Source of the DNA: Schoenoplectus triqueter
Lineage: Eukaryota > Streptophyta > Magnoliopsida > Poales > Cyperaceae
NCBI GenBank assembly: GCA_964058805.1
Contig: CAXKVV010000897.1
Span: 1-45,477, forward strand
Direction of reading: 5' to 3'
DNA length: 45,477 nt
How positions within the stretch are numbered: the stretch's first letter is position 1; every line of letters begins with the position of its first letter. Shown here piece by piece: positions 11,502 through 23,321 of the stretch. The notes below the pieces were generated by a model that did no database searches, was not told where the DNA came from, and worked only from the letters and a program-made list of their open reading frames with translations. Position numbers and translations under genes: made by a program.

Positions 11502-12550
11502 GGCTTCCCTTTGATTGCTGATTGCTTGCGAGAAGAAAGAAAGTGAGTAGTAGAAAAGAAGCGAATGGAGTGGCGATTTGGAGATTGAGTCTGATTTGGA
11601 AAATCAGATTTTGATTCTTTGTAGAGGAAGAGAAGACGAGCCGGAGTCAGAGAGGAGGGTTTGAATTGTTGACTATTTCTAGTGCCTTTTGATTTGGGGC
11701 AAGAATTCTCTGCCAAATACTAGCAATTACCGAGTGATGCGCGTACTTTATCCTCTCCATTTTCTCATAAAGCGAGGCCTCTCTGTGTGCAGATGTATAA
11801 ATATTTGGATGTTTCCATTTGAATGAAATGGAGGTCGAGCGGAAGTTTGTCCGCGGGGGCGTTTGCTGAGTCAGCAGTTGGAATTGGAAGGAAACAGGTT
11901 TGAAAGTTGAAATATAAAATATGATTTGTGACCGTTTAGTATAGAGGTCGGACAATGCCGACTGCCAGCTGTCTCTTTAACTCGGAAACTTTTTAAGATA
12001 ACCTCCCTTTTACATTCGTGCACTTCATTTCCACTTTTACAAGTCATGGCAGCTAAACCCACCTGAATTCCATTAATTCATCCAGTAGCAACCACAAAAA
12101 TATAGTGGAAAAAGGAATAATTATATTAGTGTCGCATATAGCAAAAAATAAAAAATGATTTGGACAGAAGTATTGCTTTTAAAATTGTGGCTGGTGCAAT
12201 TTACCTATTGGCAATTGGCACGAAATTTTTAGAGGGGGTATGAAATTTTTAATATTTTCTTTTTGCAACTTCCCAGTATTTCATTAGTAATATTATTCTT
12301 TTTTTCAAATTTCCAGTATGTTTTCTAGTCATTGACAGAAGACCCGGTCGCATTTTGGGATCTTCTGAGGCAGCATCTATGCAGCGATGTGATGATCAGC
12401 TTCGACTCTGAGCTCTTAAATATGTCACTTTCTAATTAAACAGTGATTATTTCACAATAATATAATATACAGAGGATTAGATTTTGAGTAAGAGTCTCCA
12501 GATTTTAAAATTTGAGAGCAGCAGGAACGAACTGCCATCATACCACATCG

Positions 12551-12870
12551 CATAGTAACAAGTTTGTGATTCGGAAAACGTTCGGTGAAGTCAAAAATTC
12601 GACGTTCGGGTATAATACGGGTATAATTTGAGAATAGTTTGTTTCATATAATATAAATAAAATATATATTATAATGATAAAATATTAAAAATATATTAAA
12701 AACTATAAAATTCCATATAAAATAATATATAATGTATTTTTTTGCCGAATAATTCGCGAATATAACGTGTTTTTGACCCAAAAAACGTACTATATATTAA
12801 ACTGACGAATTATTCGTGAAACATCCGGGTATGGATGAAAAATAAATTATTCGCGAATCTTGTTACCATG
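12551..12870. mobile_element. 320-bp terminal-inverted-repeat element (MITE)
   Basis: The ends are CATAGTAACAAG (12551) and CTTGTTACCATG (12870), imperfect inverted repeats (11 of 12). Flanks CCACATCG (12543-12550) and CCACAGGG (12871-12878) agree at 6 of 8 positions, compatible with an aged 8-bp hAT-type target duplication. The interior is very AT-rich with CGAATAATTCG-type palindromes and no coding capacity. Confidence 0.6.
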
Positions 12871-12921
12871 CCACAGGGTACAGGCCCACAAAGGATCTAA
12901 ACACTACAATACACTCACACC

Positions 12922-13556
12922 TAGGGTATTGATAAACGTGCGTGTCACGTGCGAGCATGTGACGTGTTCAACACAGAACGTGTCGTGTCAGCACATGTTC
13001 ACATATTTGGACGTGCTTGTTTTAATGTGTCAAAAATTTAAAAACTCAAACACGCATGTCTAAGACACGTGATACGTCTAGCACTCTGTGTTAAATTTGT
13101 TCGTATTTATACGTGTTTAATATGTGTAAATACTTGTAGCATTTATAAATTCAACAAATATCAAACAAAATTGAAGAAATATATAAGAAAAAAATCAGAG
13201 TGATTTTAGTCATAAAAAAATAAAATTGACGTGTCATTTTTAAAAAAAATAGCATATAGGTAGTGATCCTGGTCTCTAGTATTAAACCAATTTTTTAAGC
13301 ACGCGAACATTCAAAAGTCTGATATGTTGAAGTATCTTATACGTGCTATACGTACATGTACATGTGTTAGACGTGCGTGTTTGTATTCAATATGTTAATG
13401 TGTCAAAATTATTCATATGTTGATCACGTACGTTTAACAAAACGGCACATATGACACGTGAACACGTCAAGTACAAACACATTTAGACACAAATATTTAT
13501 TCGTGTTCGTATTTAAACGTACGTGTACACATATTTAATACGTTTATCATTACCTA
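12922..13556 (+). mobile_element. hAT-like non-autonomous element, copy 1 (635 bp, ACGTG-rich)
   Basis: Left end TAGGGTATTGATAAACGT and right end ...ACGTTTATCATTACCTA form terminal inverted repeats. Flanks CTCACACC (12914-12921) and CTCGTACC (13557-13564) agree at 6 of 8 bases, as expected for an old 8-bp target duplication. The interior carries about a dozen ACGTG cores on the plus strand, including CACGTG palindromes, and no ORF. A same-family copy in inverse orientation lies at 40503-41135. Size, ends and target length indicate the hAT superfamily. Confidence 0.85.
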
Positions 13557-13564
13557 CTCGTACC

Positions 13565-14230
13565 TACACAATCATGCAAAAGTTTCGTCCGTCTGGGCTC
13601 ACAAATCAGACCTCATGTCACTTGTGTGGTCCCATGAATCCATGGACCATGGCACATAATTTGCTCTTTGACCCAAAAAACATCGCCTCATCGAGGAAAA
13701 AACCAAATCCTGGTATTTTGGGCTGTAGCTTAGCTTTGTTTGGGCATGTACTTTTTGCAAAAATAGTCCAAACTTGATTGCATTGTTCTTGATAAAACAT
13801 CTGAGGAGAGGATTATTTGAAGGAACCCACAAAATTAGATAATTTTTGTCACACCCAGTTTCAGTGGAGGAACAACAAGAGTCAAGAGGCTCAAATACTA
13901 AAAGTGCTATCTTTTTAATTCTATTTCCAATAGCCAAATCCATTTTTTTTGGATGTTTCATTTTCTACTTTGTTTTCTCCTGCACATCCGATAATTTTTC
14001 CTTCTGCTTTCTCTTATGATTCATTGGTTAGTGAGGAAGGAAAAAAGAGCAGTAATCATGAATAAATTTTAAAATATTTTTCAATTCCATTCAGAGTTAG
14101 AGGCTCAGTACAAATGCTTTGCTCTCTTTAATTTAGAATTGGAAAAAAAATAAAATTTCCGGATCAATGCACATACATGAGTTTAAGAATTAAAAAAAGA
14201 AAATAGAACAAAAAAAGATATTAAAAAAGA
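13565..14230. other. Between two small-protein ORFs, no supported gene
   Basis: A 120-codon minus-strand frame exists here (13961-13599), but it has no recognisable domain and no homologue in the window, and it overlaps an equally open plus-strand frame. I treat the stretch as non-coding. Confidence 0.35.
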
Positions 14231-14236
14231 AATGAC

Positions 14237-14521
14237 TCAACTCTCTACTAATTTGAATGACATATTACACAGCCGGCTCGGCATTGGCTTAAAATTCCAA
14301 TGCCGTACACTTGGCGCACCCCGCCTCCTTCCCGGAGGATGGAGTGCTCTTTTCAGAAGTTCTCTATTTGCGGTATATCTGATGGTTTTGGCCTTCGAAT
14401 TGTCGGTGCGAAAAAGTGGTGGTCGAGATGCGGTATTGTGTACTCGTGCTGGAGATTTGTATGGTTTCCCCTTGATTTCCACAGCTGCTGCTCCTCTGCA
14501 AAGTCTCAATTTGTTCTTCAT
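14237..14521 (-). CDS. Small basic protein of unknown function, copy 2
   Basis: An intronless ORF of 94 residues runs from ATG 14521 (MKNKLRLCRG) to TGA at 14237. Residues from about 52 on match copy 1 at 11244-11501: NRELLKRAL, PPGRRRGAP, W-N-F-K and PMPSRLCNMS. The N-terminal halves differ (here KGKPYKSPARVHN). The two lie about 2.7 kb apart in the same orientation, suggesting an old tandem duplication with a fast-evolving N terminus. The ORF extends past the shared NMS by seven residues (FKLVES follows). GC content is lower than in copy 1. Function unknown; a decaying copy cannot be excluded. Confidence 0.55.
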   Translation of the reverse strand: MKNKLRLCRGAAAVEIKGKPYKSPARVHNTASRPPLFRTDNSKAKTIRYTANRELLKRALHPPGRRRGAPSVRHWNFKPMPSRLCNMSFKLVES

Positions 14522-14663
14522 TTCTCTCTTCTTTTTTCTATGCTTGTTTGAACTTCTTGCTGTTCAACTCAGCTTGATTTTCCAAGCTGCAATAAATCGT
14601 ATTCACCATCTTAGTCATTATTCCTTCGTTGTTCGGTCAAGAGAAAAAAATTTTCTAGTATAA

Positions 14664-16930
14664 GAAATATTTTATAGACAAAACTAAACGTGCCAATTTT
14701 CCTGACAACTAATTACAAACTATAAAAAGTACAGGTACAAAGATTTTTTTGAATGGAAGAACCGAAGTTGTATAGTTACTTAATAATAATATTGTTTTTC
14801 AAATATTATTTTTATGTACAAGTAATTACAACAATAGGACTAAGTAAACTACTTAGTTAAAATGCAGGTAATTATCAAAGTCATGTTGAAAAGTATATAT
14901 TTTTTTTTTCAAAATCATATTGACAAGTAAAGTCACGTGCCAAACACCCCTTGCCTGACTCTTTAGTTACCCCAAAAAAATACAAAACGAATAAGGTCAA
15001 TCGGGTAAAGTGCAGCAATTTTTTTTTATTATTTTTTTGCGGAAAAGAACCCTTTCATGGCGCAATCTCAATTATAAAAAAATTTAAAACAAACATAATT
15101 TAGAAAAAAAATCGATGCATGTCTTTCTCAATACGTAAGTAATTCATGTAGTTGTCAAAGGGAAAAAAACAAACAATTAAATTTCTTTCTTAAGTTTGTC
15201 GATTATCGTATATACTTCTGGATCTTTGCATTGTTGATTAAAGCAAGAGATAAGTCAATTATCAAAAGACAATAAAAAAGTACTGAAAAGTCATTTTCAC
15301 ATTATCAGCATTTGGTAAGCTCCTGATAATAAAATGAATCATACTAACCTGATGTGATGATCGTTCAATGAAGAAAGGACATGAAGACTCTATTAAATTC
15401 TTAGCTTTTGCAAAAATTCTTCTGGCCCGGAGAACTTTTCTAAAGCATGCCGTATATAATTTTGTGCAAATCTATGAAGAAAGAACCTTTCTCACTAAAA
15501 TTTCTAATTTGAGGTCAAAGGGTGGAGTGGAATACAAAATCTCTTGCTGGCTTTGAATTTTTCTTACTTATTTATAATGATGGTGTTGTGGCACATGATT
15601 AAATTACGACGTTATGAAGCCAGACATATACGGTTAATTCCGTTCATGCCAACCTAGGAATAACATTATTTCCATAGGAGCGTTAAAAAATTGCCGTGTA
15701 TTTATTATTTTGCTTTGATTTAAATCGATTGATATTTTATGAAAGCATGATTGTAATTGTTATTTGTTCTATAATTGTTATGCTTTGTTATGACTTATGA
15801 GAGGGGAAATTCCAGGTCAATGACTGTTATAACTTCAAAACTTTATAAATATAATATTCGTTTTATTTATTTATTTATTTTAAAAAAGTGACGCTACCGC
15901 TTCTGTTAGAAATAGAAACCAATGTCTTAGTACATTAATTCAAGTTTAATTCAAGTTTAATCTGAGATTCTGTGAAATCCATGTTAGGCTCGAGTAAGGA
16001 AATAATTCCGATCTTGGTCGGTTATGTTACCACCTCAGAATCTCAGATTGCTATTCAAATTGGTCTGACTTCATTTCATTTTATTATCTTTATCAAATTG
16101 CACCTAGTATTTTTATTTCAAGCATTTTCTTTAGTATATACAATACAAATTCTGTTATTTCAAGCGTAGTCTTTTGTTTCAAGCATTTCTAGTACCGTAC
16201 GTACAAATCTATTTTTATAAAAAAATACCTAATATTTTGCCTGCTTTAAGGAGGTTAATTAAATCACAGATCACATATAAAGAGCTATTTTTGGAAGGAA
16301 ATTTAGATGCCAGGAAGGAGAAACAAAAATATTTTGCTGTATTTAAACATGATCTTGTTCGATTAATAACAAGTATGATTGTGGTAACGTCTCAAAAATT
16401 AAGCATTAAACTTTGACGAACATTTAGTGTTAATAAAATCGATAACAATCATGTCAGATTCTTTTCTTCTAAATACAACATTAAGCATAGGCTACTTGAT
16501 GATATAATTCTATATTTTTATTAATTTTACTAAGTTCCTGAAAAATATTAAAACAATATAATACTATACTCAATCCTTGATGGAAAATATGAATGGTTTG
16601 CAAAAGAATCGTGATAGGAACTTAGCAAAAAAAAGGCAGTCAATTATTGCTGGCGTAGAGCGCAGAAGGTATACATTCACTCAGAAATTTGTTACTTTTT
16701 TCTTAGGTTCATTAGTTCGCACATTGACATTTGAGAGTTGCATTTAGGTCTATTTAGCACAATGCCAACAAAAAAAATAGATCAAACTCAATGGGACTCC
16801 AATAATAGAGGTCGAACACAAGTTCACCAAATAATTATAGGTGGGAACACATTTACAGGTCACCTGATTTCAAGTACCTAGTTATTAGTTAAACTAGCAT
16901 GCAAGAAAATAGGAAAGAAAAACCACAAAC
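14664..16930. other. Intergenic, AT-rich, no gene recognised
   Basis: Homopolymer runs and short chance ORFs only. At about 16110-16190 TATTTCAAGC-type words recur three times. A TAAAA simple repeat follows at about 16943-16976, just past the 3' end of the PP2C gene. Confidence 0.4.
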
Positions 16931-16986
16931 AACAAGATAAAAAATAAAAATAAAATAAAATAAAATAAAATAAAATACGACAGCAT

Positions 16987-19633
16987 TTAAGCAATTGCTC
17001 TGTCGCCAGAAAATCTTGGGAGCTGAACTAGCGAATTGACACGTGTCACCCCATCCAGTCCCGTCCAATCCTTACTGGGTTCAGTATCACCTCCATCACC
17101 ATCTGTAGATGGAGGTTGAACCCCAGGTACATACGATCTTACTGTGAAATTACGAGTCAAAGTCGGCTCGGCCACTTGCACTTCGGCAGTGTCAGTGGAG
17201 CTATCCTGGCTCTGTGTATTGTCGGCAGGAGAAGAGGTGTTGGTCTCTGAGAAGTCACTGCAAGCATCTATTTTTCCATCAAGAAAGAGGCAGACGACAG
17301 CACAGTCGTCCATTTTTGAAGTGGGGTATTTTGACTTCCACTCACGCTCAGCTGCTTCAACAAGCGACCGTGCGGCAGAATGACGGTTCTCGCATGAGGA
17401 GATCACGTCAACTACTTGTTTGTTGCTTAGTACATCCCACACCTGCAATAATATAATTTGTTTCAGCATTGCTCGGGACAAAATTACCGCATTCAAATTT
17501 ATTTTCATTAGTTTGTGAAATGCATCTCCTGGCAGGGAGGGAGCAATAAAGAAACAAAAGGAAAAAGAAAAGCCACAAAGAATGCATCCACCACAGTGGT
17601 ATGACTTAAAGCCTGATACAACTACTTAGAAAAGAGGCAAATAAGAAATGGAAAAGAAATTGGGGTCTGATACATGTCATGGGTAATTGTGAAGCCTTTC
17701 TTCAAAGTTAATAACACAGGTGGTATGTTTGATGTCATGCAAGAAATGGTACTTAGACTCTTAGGCAGTACTTAAAGTCATGAAGATTTGAGTCTTTTGT
17801 TCTATACAAAGGATAAACATACCTAAGTTGATTCACCATCATAAAAAAGAACAACAGGTGAATCTTCATGAAAAACTAATGCAAATACAAACTTATCAGG
17901 AAGACATTCTGGTTCTGTATTGAAGTAAATCCATGAATCTATAACTCCCTAAAATAAAGTGCATTTAGGTTCCCTACTCAAATAAGTTGAATAATACTTA
18001 TGTTTGTGAAATAGAAGTTTCTCGCTGCTATTAAAGATAAGTAACTGTATAGAATTATAACATTTAAATAAAGTAAATGAATGATAAGTTGTGTAAAATG
18101 CTACTCAGGAACTAAGCATCTGAAACATAACAATCAAGGAAAGAGAAAGTTTATTCTGTTTATGCCTTTTTGTTCTGTTTTTCCCTTTTGGAATATAGAA
18201 TAAGTGAAATAGTCTTCGGTCAAAATTTCAAATATATACTGTATACCATCTATACTAGTCTCACCTGAAATTCACCTACCGCACCCCAACACTGTAAAAC
18301 TAGGTAAATTAAAATTAACTTCCAATCCACCCAAATGGTCAAGTCAAACATGGAATGAAACCCAAACTAGTCCAAGTCAGAAAGAAAAAATAAAGAACAA
18401 AGGCCAAAAAGAAATGGAAAAAGGAAAGAACAAACAAACCCCATCAGATGCGAGAACGACAAACTGATCACGACTTGAGAGTGAGCAATGGAAGAAATCA
18501 GGCACAGAGATTACGCCATACTCCTTAAGGCAAAAATCACCAAAAGCTCGTGCCATGGCTAGACCCGGTGCATCATCAAATGGAAGCCACACACGTGGCA
18601 CCTCAGGCTCATCCTGCAATGCAAACACCCTCCCCTTGCAACTCTTTATCCTCTCGGCCTCATCTGTTATTTAACATGAATATTCTAATCATTACACTTT
18701 GCTTTTCTGTTAAAAAAACTGAATTTAAGATGGAAAGAAAGGTCATGTGCATGTAACATATATGCAAACCTACTTGGTAGATCGGGTTTGAGATCGACAG
18801 TGATCTGAATAGGTGTCACTTCTCCAGTGTTTTCATCCTTGGTCCCCAATACAGCTCTCGAATCTCCTATATTCCCCAAGTAGAGGTTTGATCCCTATAA
18901 TTGGATTTATTTAGCAACTAATGACTAACTAATAAACTATTCAGGCTGAAATGGGAAACAAACTGGAGCAGAGAATGATTTAAAATTACAATTTTAAGAA
19001 GAGTAACAGCAGTGCTGCCACTACAGAAGCAATCCAGGGAGGGATGCGACCGGAGATCTTTATCCATTCCTCGGTATGCCTTCATAAAAGCCCTCCTCCA
19101 ATCAGGCACCTCCATGTCGCCACATTTAATCCCCTTAATTCCTTTTCCCTTCGGCAGAGCTTCTAAAAGCTTTAGCGGCAGCACATCTCTCACTCGCCGT
19201 GCAACCAGATGACCGTATGGACCATGACCATCATATACTCCACAAAGCACCCCTCTCTCCTCCTCTACCCCAAATTCCTGCAATTTCACATATTTCAAAT
19301 CAAACCGAATCAAACTAAAACAATAAAATACCACCAAACATAACAAAAATAAAGCAAAAGGGCGACAGTAAGAAGCATTACATCCCAGAGGAGCATGGCG
19401 TCTTGATTGATGCCTTTGCGACCTTGTTGAGTGAAGATCGAGGCGGAGCGGTTGCGGCCATCATTTGAGAAGATCCGACCCGGGAAGAGGTGTAGATTGT
19501 CCTCTTTCGGGATCCGCTTCCAGGGAGGAAGACCATCCGACGCATCCCCTTTTGTTACGGTATTCGCTTTCTTCTCCCGTTCTAGTGGTCTGTTGATGCA
19601 ACCGCAAGCGGAGGAGTTGAGGCAGTTCCCCAT
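16987..19633 (-). CDS. Protein phosphatase 2C, five exons, complete (446 aa)
   Basis: Exons on the minus strand: 19633-19382, 19277-18990, 18894-18774, 18663-18440 and 17442-16987, all with GT-AG borders and matching phases, giving 446 residues and TAA. The family removes phosphate from Ser/Thr using two Mn/Mg ions. Visible motifs are N-Q-D-A-M (76-80), V-Y-D-G-H-G (98-103), C-S-G-S-T-A-V near 170, G-D-S-R-A-V-L (190-196), A-R-A-F-G-D (258-263), A-S-D-G-V-W-D (292-298) and M-D-D-C-A-V-V (339-345). The metal-binding aspartates are present. The start MGNC with cysteines at 4, 10 and 12 fits N-myristoylation plus palmitoylation, so membrane attachment is likely. After about residue 355 the tail is Ser/Thr/Asp-rich and probably disordered. 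Closest by memory is the Arabidopsis At1g03590/PP2C52 group (clade E). Confidence 0.95.
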
Positions 19634-20450
19634 TTACGCGCGCAATGTCGCATCTGCCACAAGCAATCCCTCAAGTCCAGGTAAAATCGGTGGTTTTTGT
19701 TGTGCTCTAAGCTTAAAATTTTTTAAGTGGAGATTCGAGTGGGATGAATAGAGGGAAAGGAAAGAGCCGAGTTGAGAAAAGGAAAGAGAGCGAGGGAAAG
19801 AGAGAGGGAAGGGGGAAGACGATAGCGTAACAGACGCAGCACAAATCCGACAACACAGCTATTTGTGTGCACAGTTCATCAGTTTTGCTCTGGAGAGTTA
19901 TTTAATGCAATCCTAAATTCTCTCCAGTTGTTTTGACTGGAGAGAGATCAAGTACCTACCAAGAGGCCAAGAGGACCAAAGCATTGAAGCTGACAGTTGA
20001 TAGTGAAATATTATATAGCAGTGTTTGTTTTCTATTATCCATTCCCTGAAAATAAATATAAAATATTGTTAAAATAGAGTTGGTGCAATTATTGAAAAAC
20101 ATTAGCTGATAGTAAATTGTGCAGAACTTATTTAAATCACTCCAGCCAGCGGTTGCGGTGTGAAAATGTATAAAAATAGCAATATAAATTTAGCAAATTT
20201 CTCAAGCATATGGTGAATCTAATTCTATATTTAAAGCGTGGACTAAGTTTTTTTATATCGATCAAATTGGTTCAACATTTTCTCAATTATTTTACTTTTT
20301 TTTAACAAAAATAGATAAAAAGACCTGTAATTTTTATTTCATCTCGAAAAATCATACAAAATTAAAGAGACAAATTGTTTTACTTATATGCCATGTTTAC
20401 GTATACTTAATTGCAACTTAAATATTAGTTTACTTTTCTGTTGAATGCAG
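19634..20450. promoter_or_regulatory. 5' leader and upstream region of the PP2C gene
   Basis: The minus-strand leader between about 19634 and 19830 is rich in CTCTTTCCC-type pyrimidine tracts, common in plant 5' UTRs. A TTAAATAAC word at about 19900 (minus strand) could act as a TATA-like element, but its position is not decisive. Beyond about 19990 the sequence becomes AT-rich intergenic DNA. Confidence 0.35.
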
Positions 20451-20485
20451 TGATGGACTATGACCCAAATGACTCCCCAATTCCT

Positions 20486-20489
<4 letters not shown>

Positions 20490-20543
<54 letters not shown>
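20490..20543. repeat. (TA)n microsatellite, about 53 bp
   Basis: An uninterrupted TA dinucleotide run. Unlike the TA runs at 22.8-31 kb, no foldback element abuts it. Confidence 0.95.
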
Positions 20544-20547
<4 letters not shown>

Positions 20548-22040
20548 GAAAACATATAATTGTTTTATTTAGTTCTTTGAGAGAGGTGCATGATACAAAC
20601 TTTTACGTGTTATATTGGCTTGGTTAGAAATGGAGAGAATATTATTTAGTTAAATAAATGCGGTGCCATTGCGCCAAGGATGCATCTTGTGTTGTCGTGT
20701 AATGATCACGGACATGGACCTTGTTTTCCCTATGTAACCAGCAATTAGTTATACAAGGAAACGATGAAAATAAAGTTTTAGTTAGATGGGCCTTAATTGC
20801 AATACCTAAAGACATGTTTGGTAGGATATTTAAATCTTGAATATGAGAAAGAGATAATTTTGTTATCGCTTTCATTCGCATTATACAGATGATTAGATGA
20901 AAAATTATCTTCAAATATCGCTTATATAGGGTTATATTGGAAAGCGGAATAGATGATAAGGATGAGAGTTTTCTCCTTTTTTATTATTAACTTTTTGAGA
21001 AAAGTGACAAGAATGCCACCGGTTTCATTGAGATCAAAAACACATTTTATTTTATATTTAACTTCCAAAACATATAGACTACATTTTAGAGATGGATGCG
21101 ATGGAATTGTAAAAGAAAAAAAATTATCACATGAAAATGATGATTATATCAGGTGCTCACAGGGCCATGGCCCACGTATTATACTACATACAAATCCTTA
21201 GTCTATCAAGAAGTATTTGTTTTATACACATTTTATATTTAAATTGACACAAGCTCGTATCTGAATATTTCGTTTGATAATAGAATTTTTTTTATTTAGA
21301 TCAACAGAAGTATATATTCAACTATTTGTGAACATTCAATATACGACAAAGTTTAAGGTCGGTTCAGTCGTTACAATTTTTTGCTTCATTTTTTTTTAAA
21401 AAAAAAATCAGATCATATGTTATATTATTATATAATCGCCTTTTCATTAAAAAAAATAGAATCAAAAGCTTGAGTAACATAAATGATGTCAAAAAATATT
21501 TTATTGAGAAGAGAAAAAATATTAACATTTGTGTTTCAAAAAAATATTGAGAATGGAATATGTACTGAGTAATACCTGTTGGTCCATCTTAATAGTTAGT
21601 TTTAATCTGGGCACGTGGTGTGCAAAGATTAAATCTACAAAAAAAAATCTCTTGCCAGGAATTTAAATAGGAAAAAAATCAAACCTCTAAATTAACCAAT
21701 TTTAGGTCAAATGCTAGTTAGATTAATTAAATTGGACCATAATGGTATTGTTTTGGAACAAAGCTATTAAAAAAAAGAGTACTAGTAAGATGGAATCATG
21801 GAGGAGCCAAGCCGCGTGGTCCTACGGACTTTTTGGGTTGAATTCTAAAATGGGTTGTTAACAGAAAAGTAACATATGAAAGTTAATATAATAATTCAAA
21901 TCGATTAGAAAAGTCGTTCACTTTTCTTTTCTTTTTTTTCTTTTGAAGTTGAAAATTGTTATGTATGCGCTTTAAAAGGAAAAAAAAACAGATATATAAA
22001 CAAATGATGTATACTGTTTTTGAACGAGAGAAGTCTCGGA
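20544..22040. other. Intergenic, AT-rich, nothing recognised
   Basis: Short ORFs with no family resemblance and many poly-A/T tracts. No transposon ends found. Confidence 0.4.
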
Positions 22041-22049
22041 TGTTTTGAG

Positions 22050-22450
22050 GTGATAAAATTTGATTCGATTTGAGACCTGTCTAGATCTGAATATGATTTA
22101 ATATGAATTTTTCAAAGAGTCAAATTGATATGAATCTGATCCGATATGAACTCAAATGATCTGAAATTCAAGATGACTTGAGATTATACAATTCAAGATC
22201 TGACCTGATCCAAACCCGAACGACCTGAAACATGAGATGACTCGAGATCAGACGAACCTAAACCTGAGGTGACTCGAGATCAGATGACCAGGAATCCAAT
22301 CCGACCCGACCCGACTCGAACCTGAATGACCTGAAACTTGAGATGAGCCGAGATCAGACGACCCATAACTCGACCCGATCCGAACCCGAACGAACCAAAA
22401 CCCAAGATGACCCAAGATCAGACAATACGAAACCCGATCCAACCCAATTT
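22050..22450. repeat. Degenerate tandem array with GACCCGA / GAGATCAGA words
   Basis: Imperfect units of roughly 50-60 bp repeat the pattern GA(A/T)CCGAACCTGAAtGACC, then TGAAAC.TGAGATGAC, then TCGAGATCAGACGA. At least five are recognisable, becoming more diverged to the left. The same words recur at 23990-24240. Long open frames here are by-products of the repeat. Confidence 0.75.
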
Positions 22451-22531
22451 TGAAAGATTTAAATATGATTGAAATACAATTAGAAGTGATATGTTTTATT
22501 TCAGTCATTCTACAATATCTATTGTGTTGTT

Positions 22532-22873
22532 ATATAAATGGTCAATCCGAACCACTCAAAATATATTTTCATATGAATATCTAGTTGGGGATCAAATTTC
22601 ATATATATATTTTAAAATTTTTGCTATTTTTTATATAGTTAGAAAATCACTTAATTTAATTAACATAAGTCATTTAAAATGATTGATTTTCTAGCTATCT
22701 ATAAAATGGTAAAAAAAATATAAATTTTGGTCTCCTGCTAGATATTCATATGAAAAATATTTTTGAGCGGTTCAGATCAATCATTTAGACTTTGAGAACG
22801 AAGAATCGGTCCATAGCACAGAGTTGATCCGTGTTACGCATAGCACCATAGCCCAACTATATATATATATATA
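22532..22873. mobile_element. Foldback element, family B, left end truncated
   Basis: The arms TTTTCATATGAATATCTAG (about 22565) and CTAGATATTCATATGAAAA (about 22738) are inverted. The right end is ...GCATAGCACCATAGCCCAACT followed by (AT)n at 22859-22874. The matching left end (AGTTGGGCTATGGTGC) is missing. No coding capacity. Confidence 0.8.
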
Positions 22874-22874
22874 T

Positions 22875-23276
22875 GAGTAATGCTATGGTGCTTCGCGAAG
22901 TAAAAAAAAATTTGTGCTTCGCGTCCGTATCTCGCATTTAAAAGTTCAAACGGCCGATCCAAACCGTTGAGCATCATCTTCATATTGAAATATCCTTGGA
23001 GATCAAATTTTATATTTTTTTGAATTTTTTTGATATTTTTTAGATGAGTGCAAAGTCGCTTGTTTTGGATGGTGCAGAAATCTTTAGATTAACAAACTTT
23101 GTACCCATCTAAAAAATATCAAAAAATTCAAAAAAATATAAAATTTGATCTCCAAGGATATTTCAATATGAAGATGATGTTCAACGGTTTGGATCGGCCG
23201 TTTGAACTTTTAAATTCGAGATACGGACGCGAAGCACAAAAGATTTTTTACTTCGCGAAGCACCATAGCATTACTC
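22875..23276. mobile_element. Foldback element, family A, complete (402 bp)
   Basis: Nearly perfect long inverted repeat: starts GAGTAATGCTATGGTGCTTC and ends GAAGCACCATAGCATTACTC. The arms, about 180 bp each, stay complementary through CGTCCGTATCTCG, GGCCGATCCAAACCGTTGA and CTTCATATTGAAATATCC. They surround a short loop near 23050-23090. It is bounded directly by (AT)n on the left and (TA)n-(CA)n on the right (23277-23317). No ORF of its own. Confidence 0.95.

Positions 23277-23317
<41 letters not shown>
23277..23317. repeat. (TA)n-(CA)n compound microsatellite
   Basis: About seven TA units followed by about thirteen CA units, lying between a family A foldback and a half copy of family C. 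Confidence 0.95.

Positions 23318-23321
<4 letters not shown>

Noticed and set aside
13599..13961. 120-codon minus-strand ORF
   Set aside because: No recognisable domain, no splice context, no homologue in the window, and an equally open frame lies on the other strand.
14232..14663. 143-codon plus-strand ORF
   Set aside because: It is the antisense of the small basic protein at 14521-14237; only the minus-strand text is conserved with copy 1.
20490..20543. Possible CRISPR-like or origin repeats in long TA and GA runs
   Set aside because: These are plain dinucleotide microsatellites in a plant nuclear genome, without spacers or associated genes.
22248..22508. 86-codon minus-strand ORF rich in Ser/Gly
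   Set aside because: Its periodic protein text comes from the degenerate DNA array, not from a gene.
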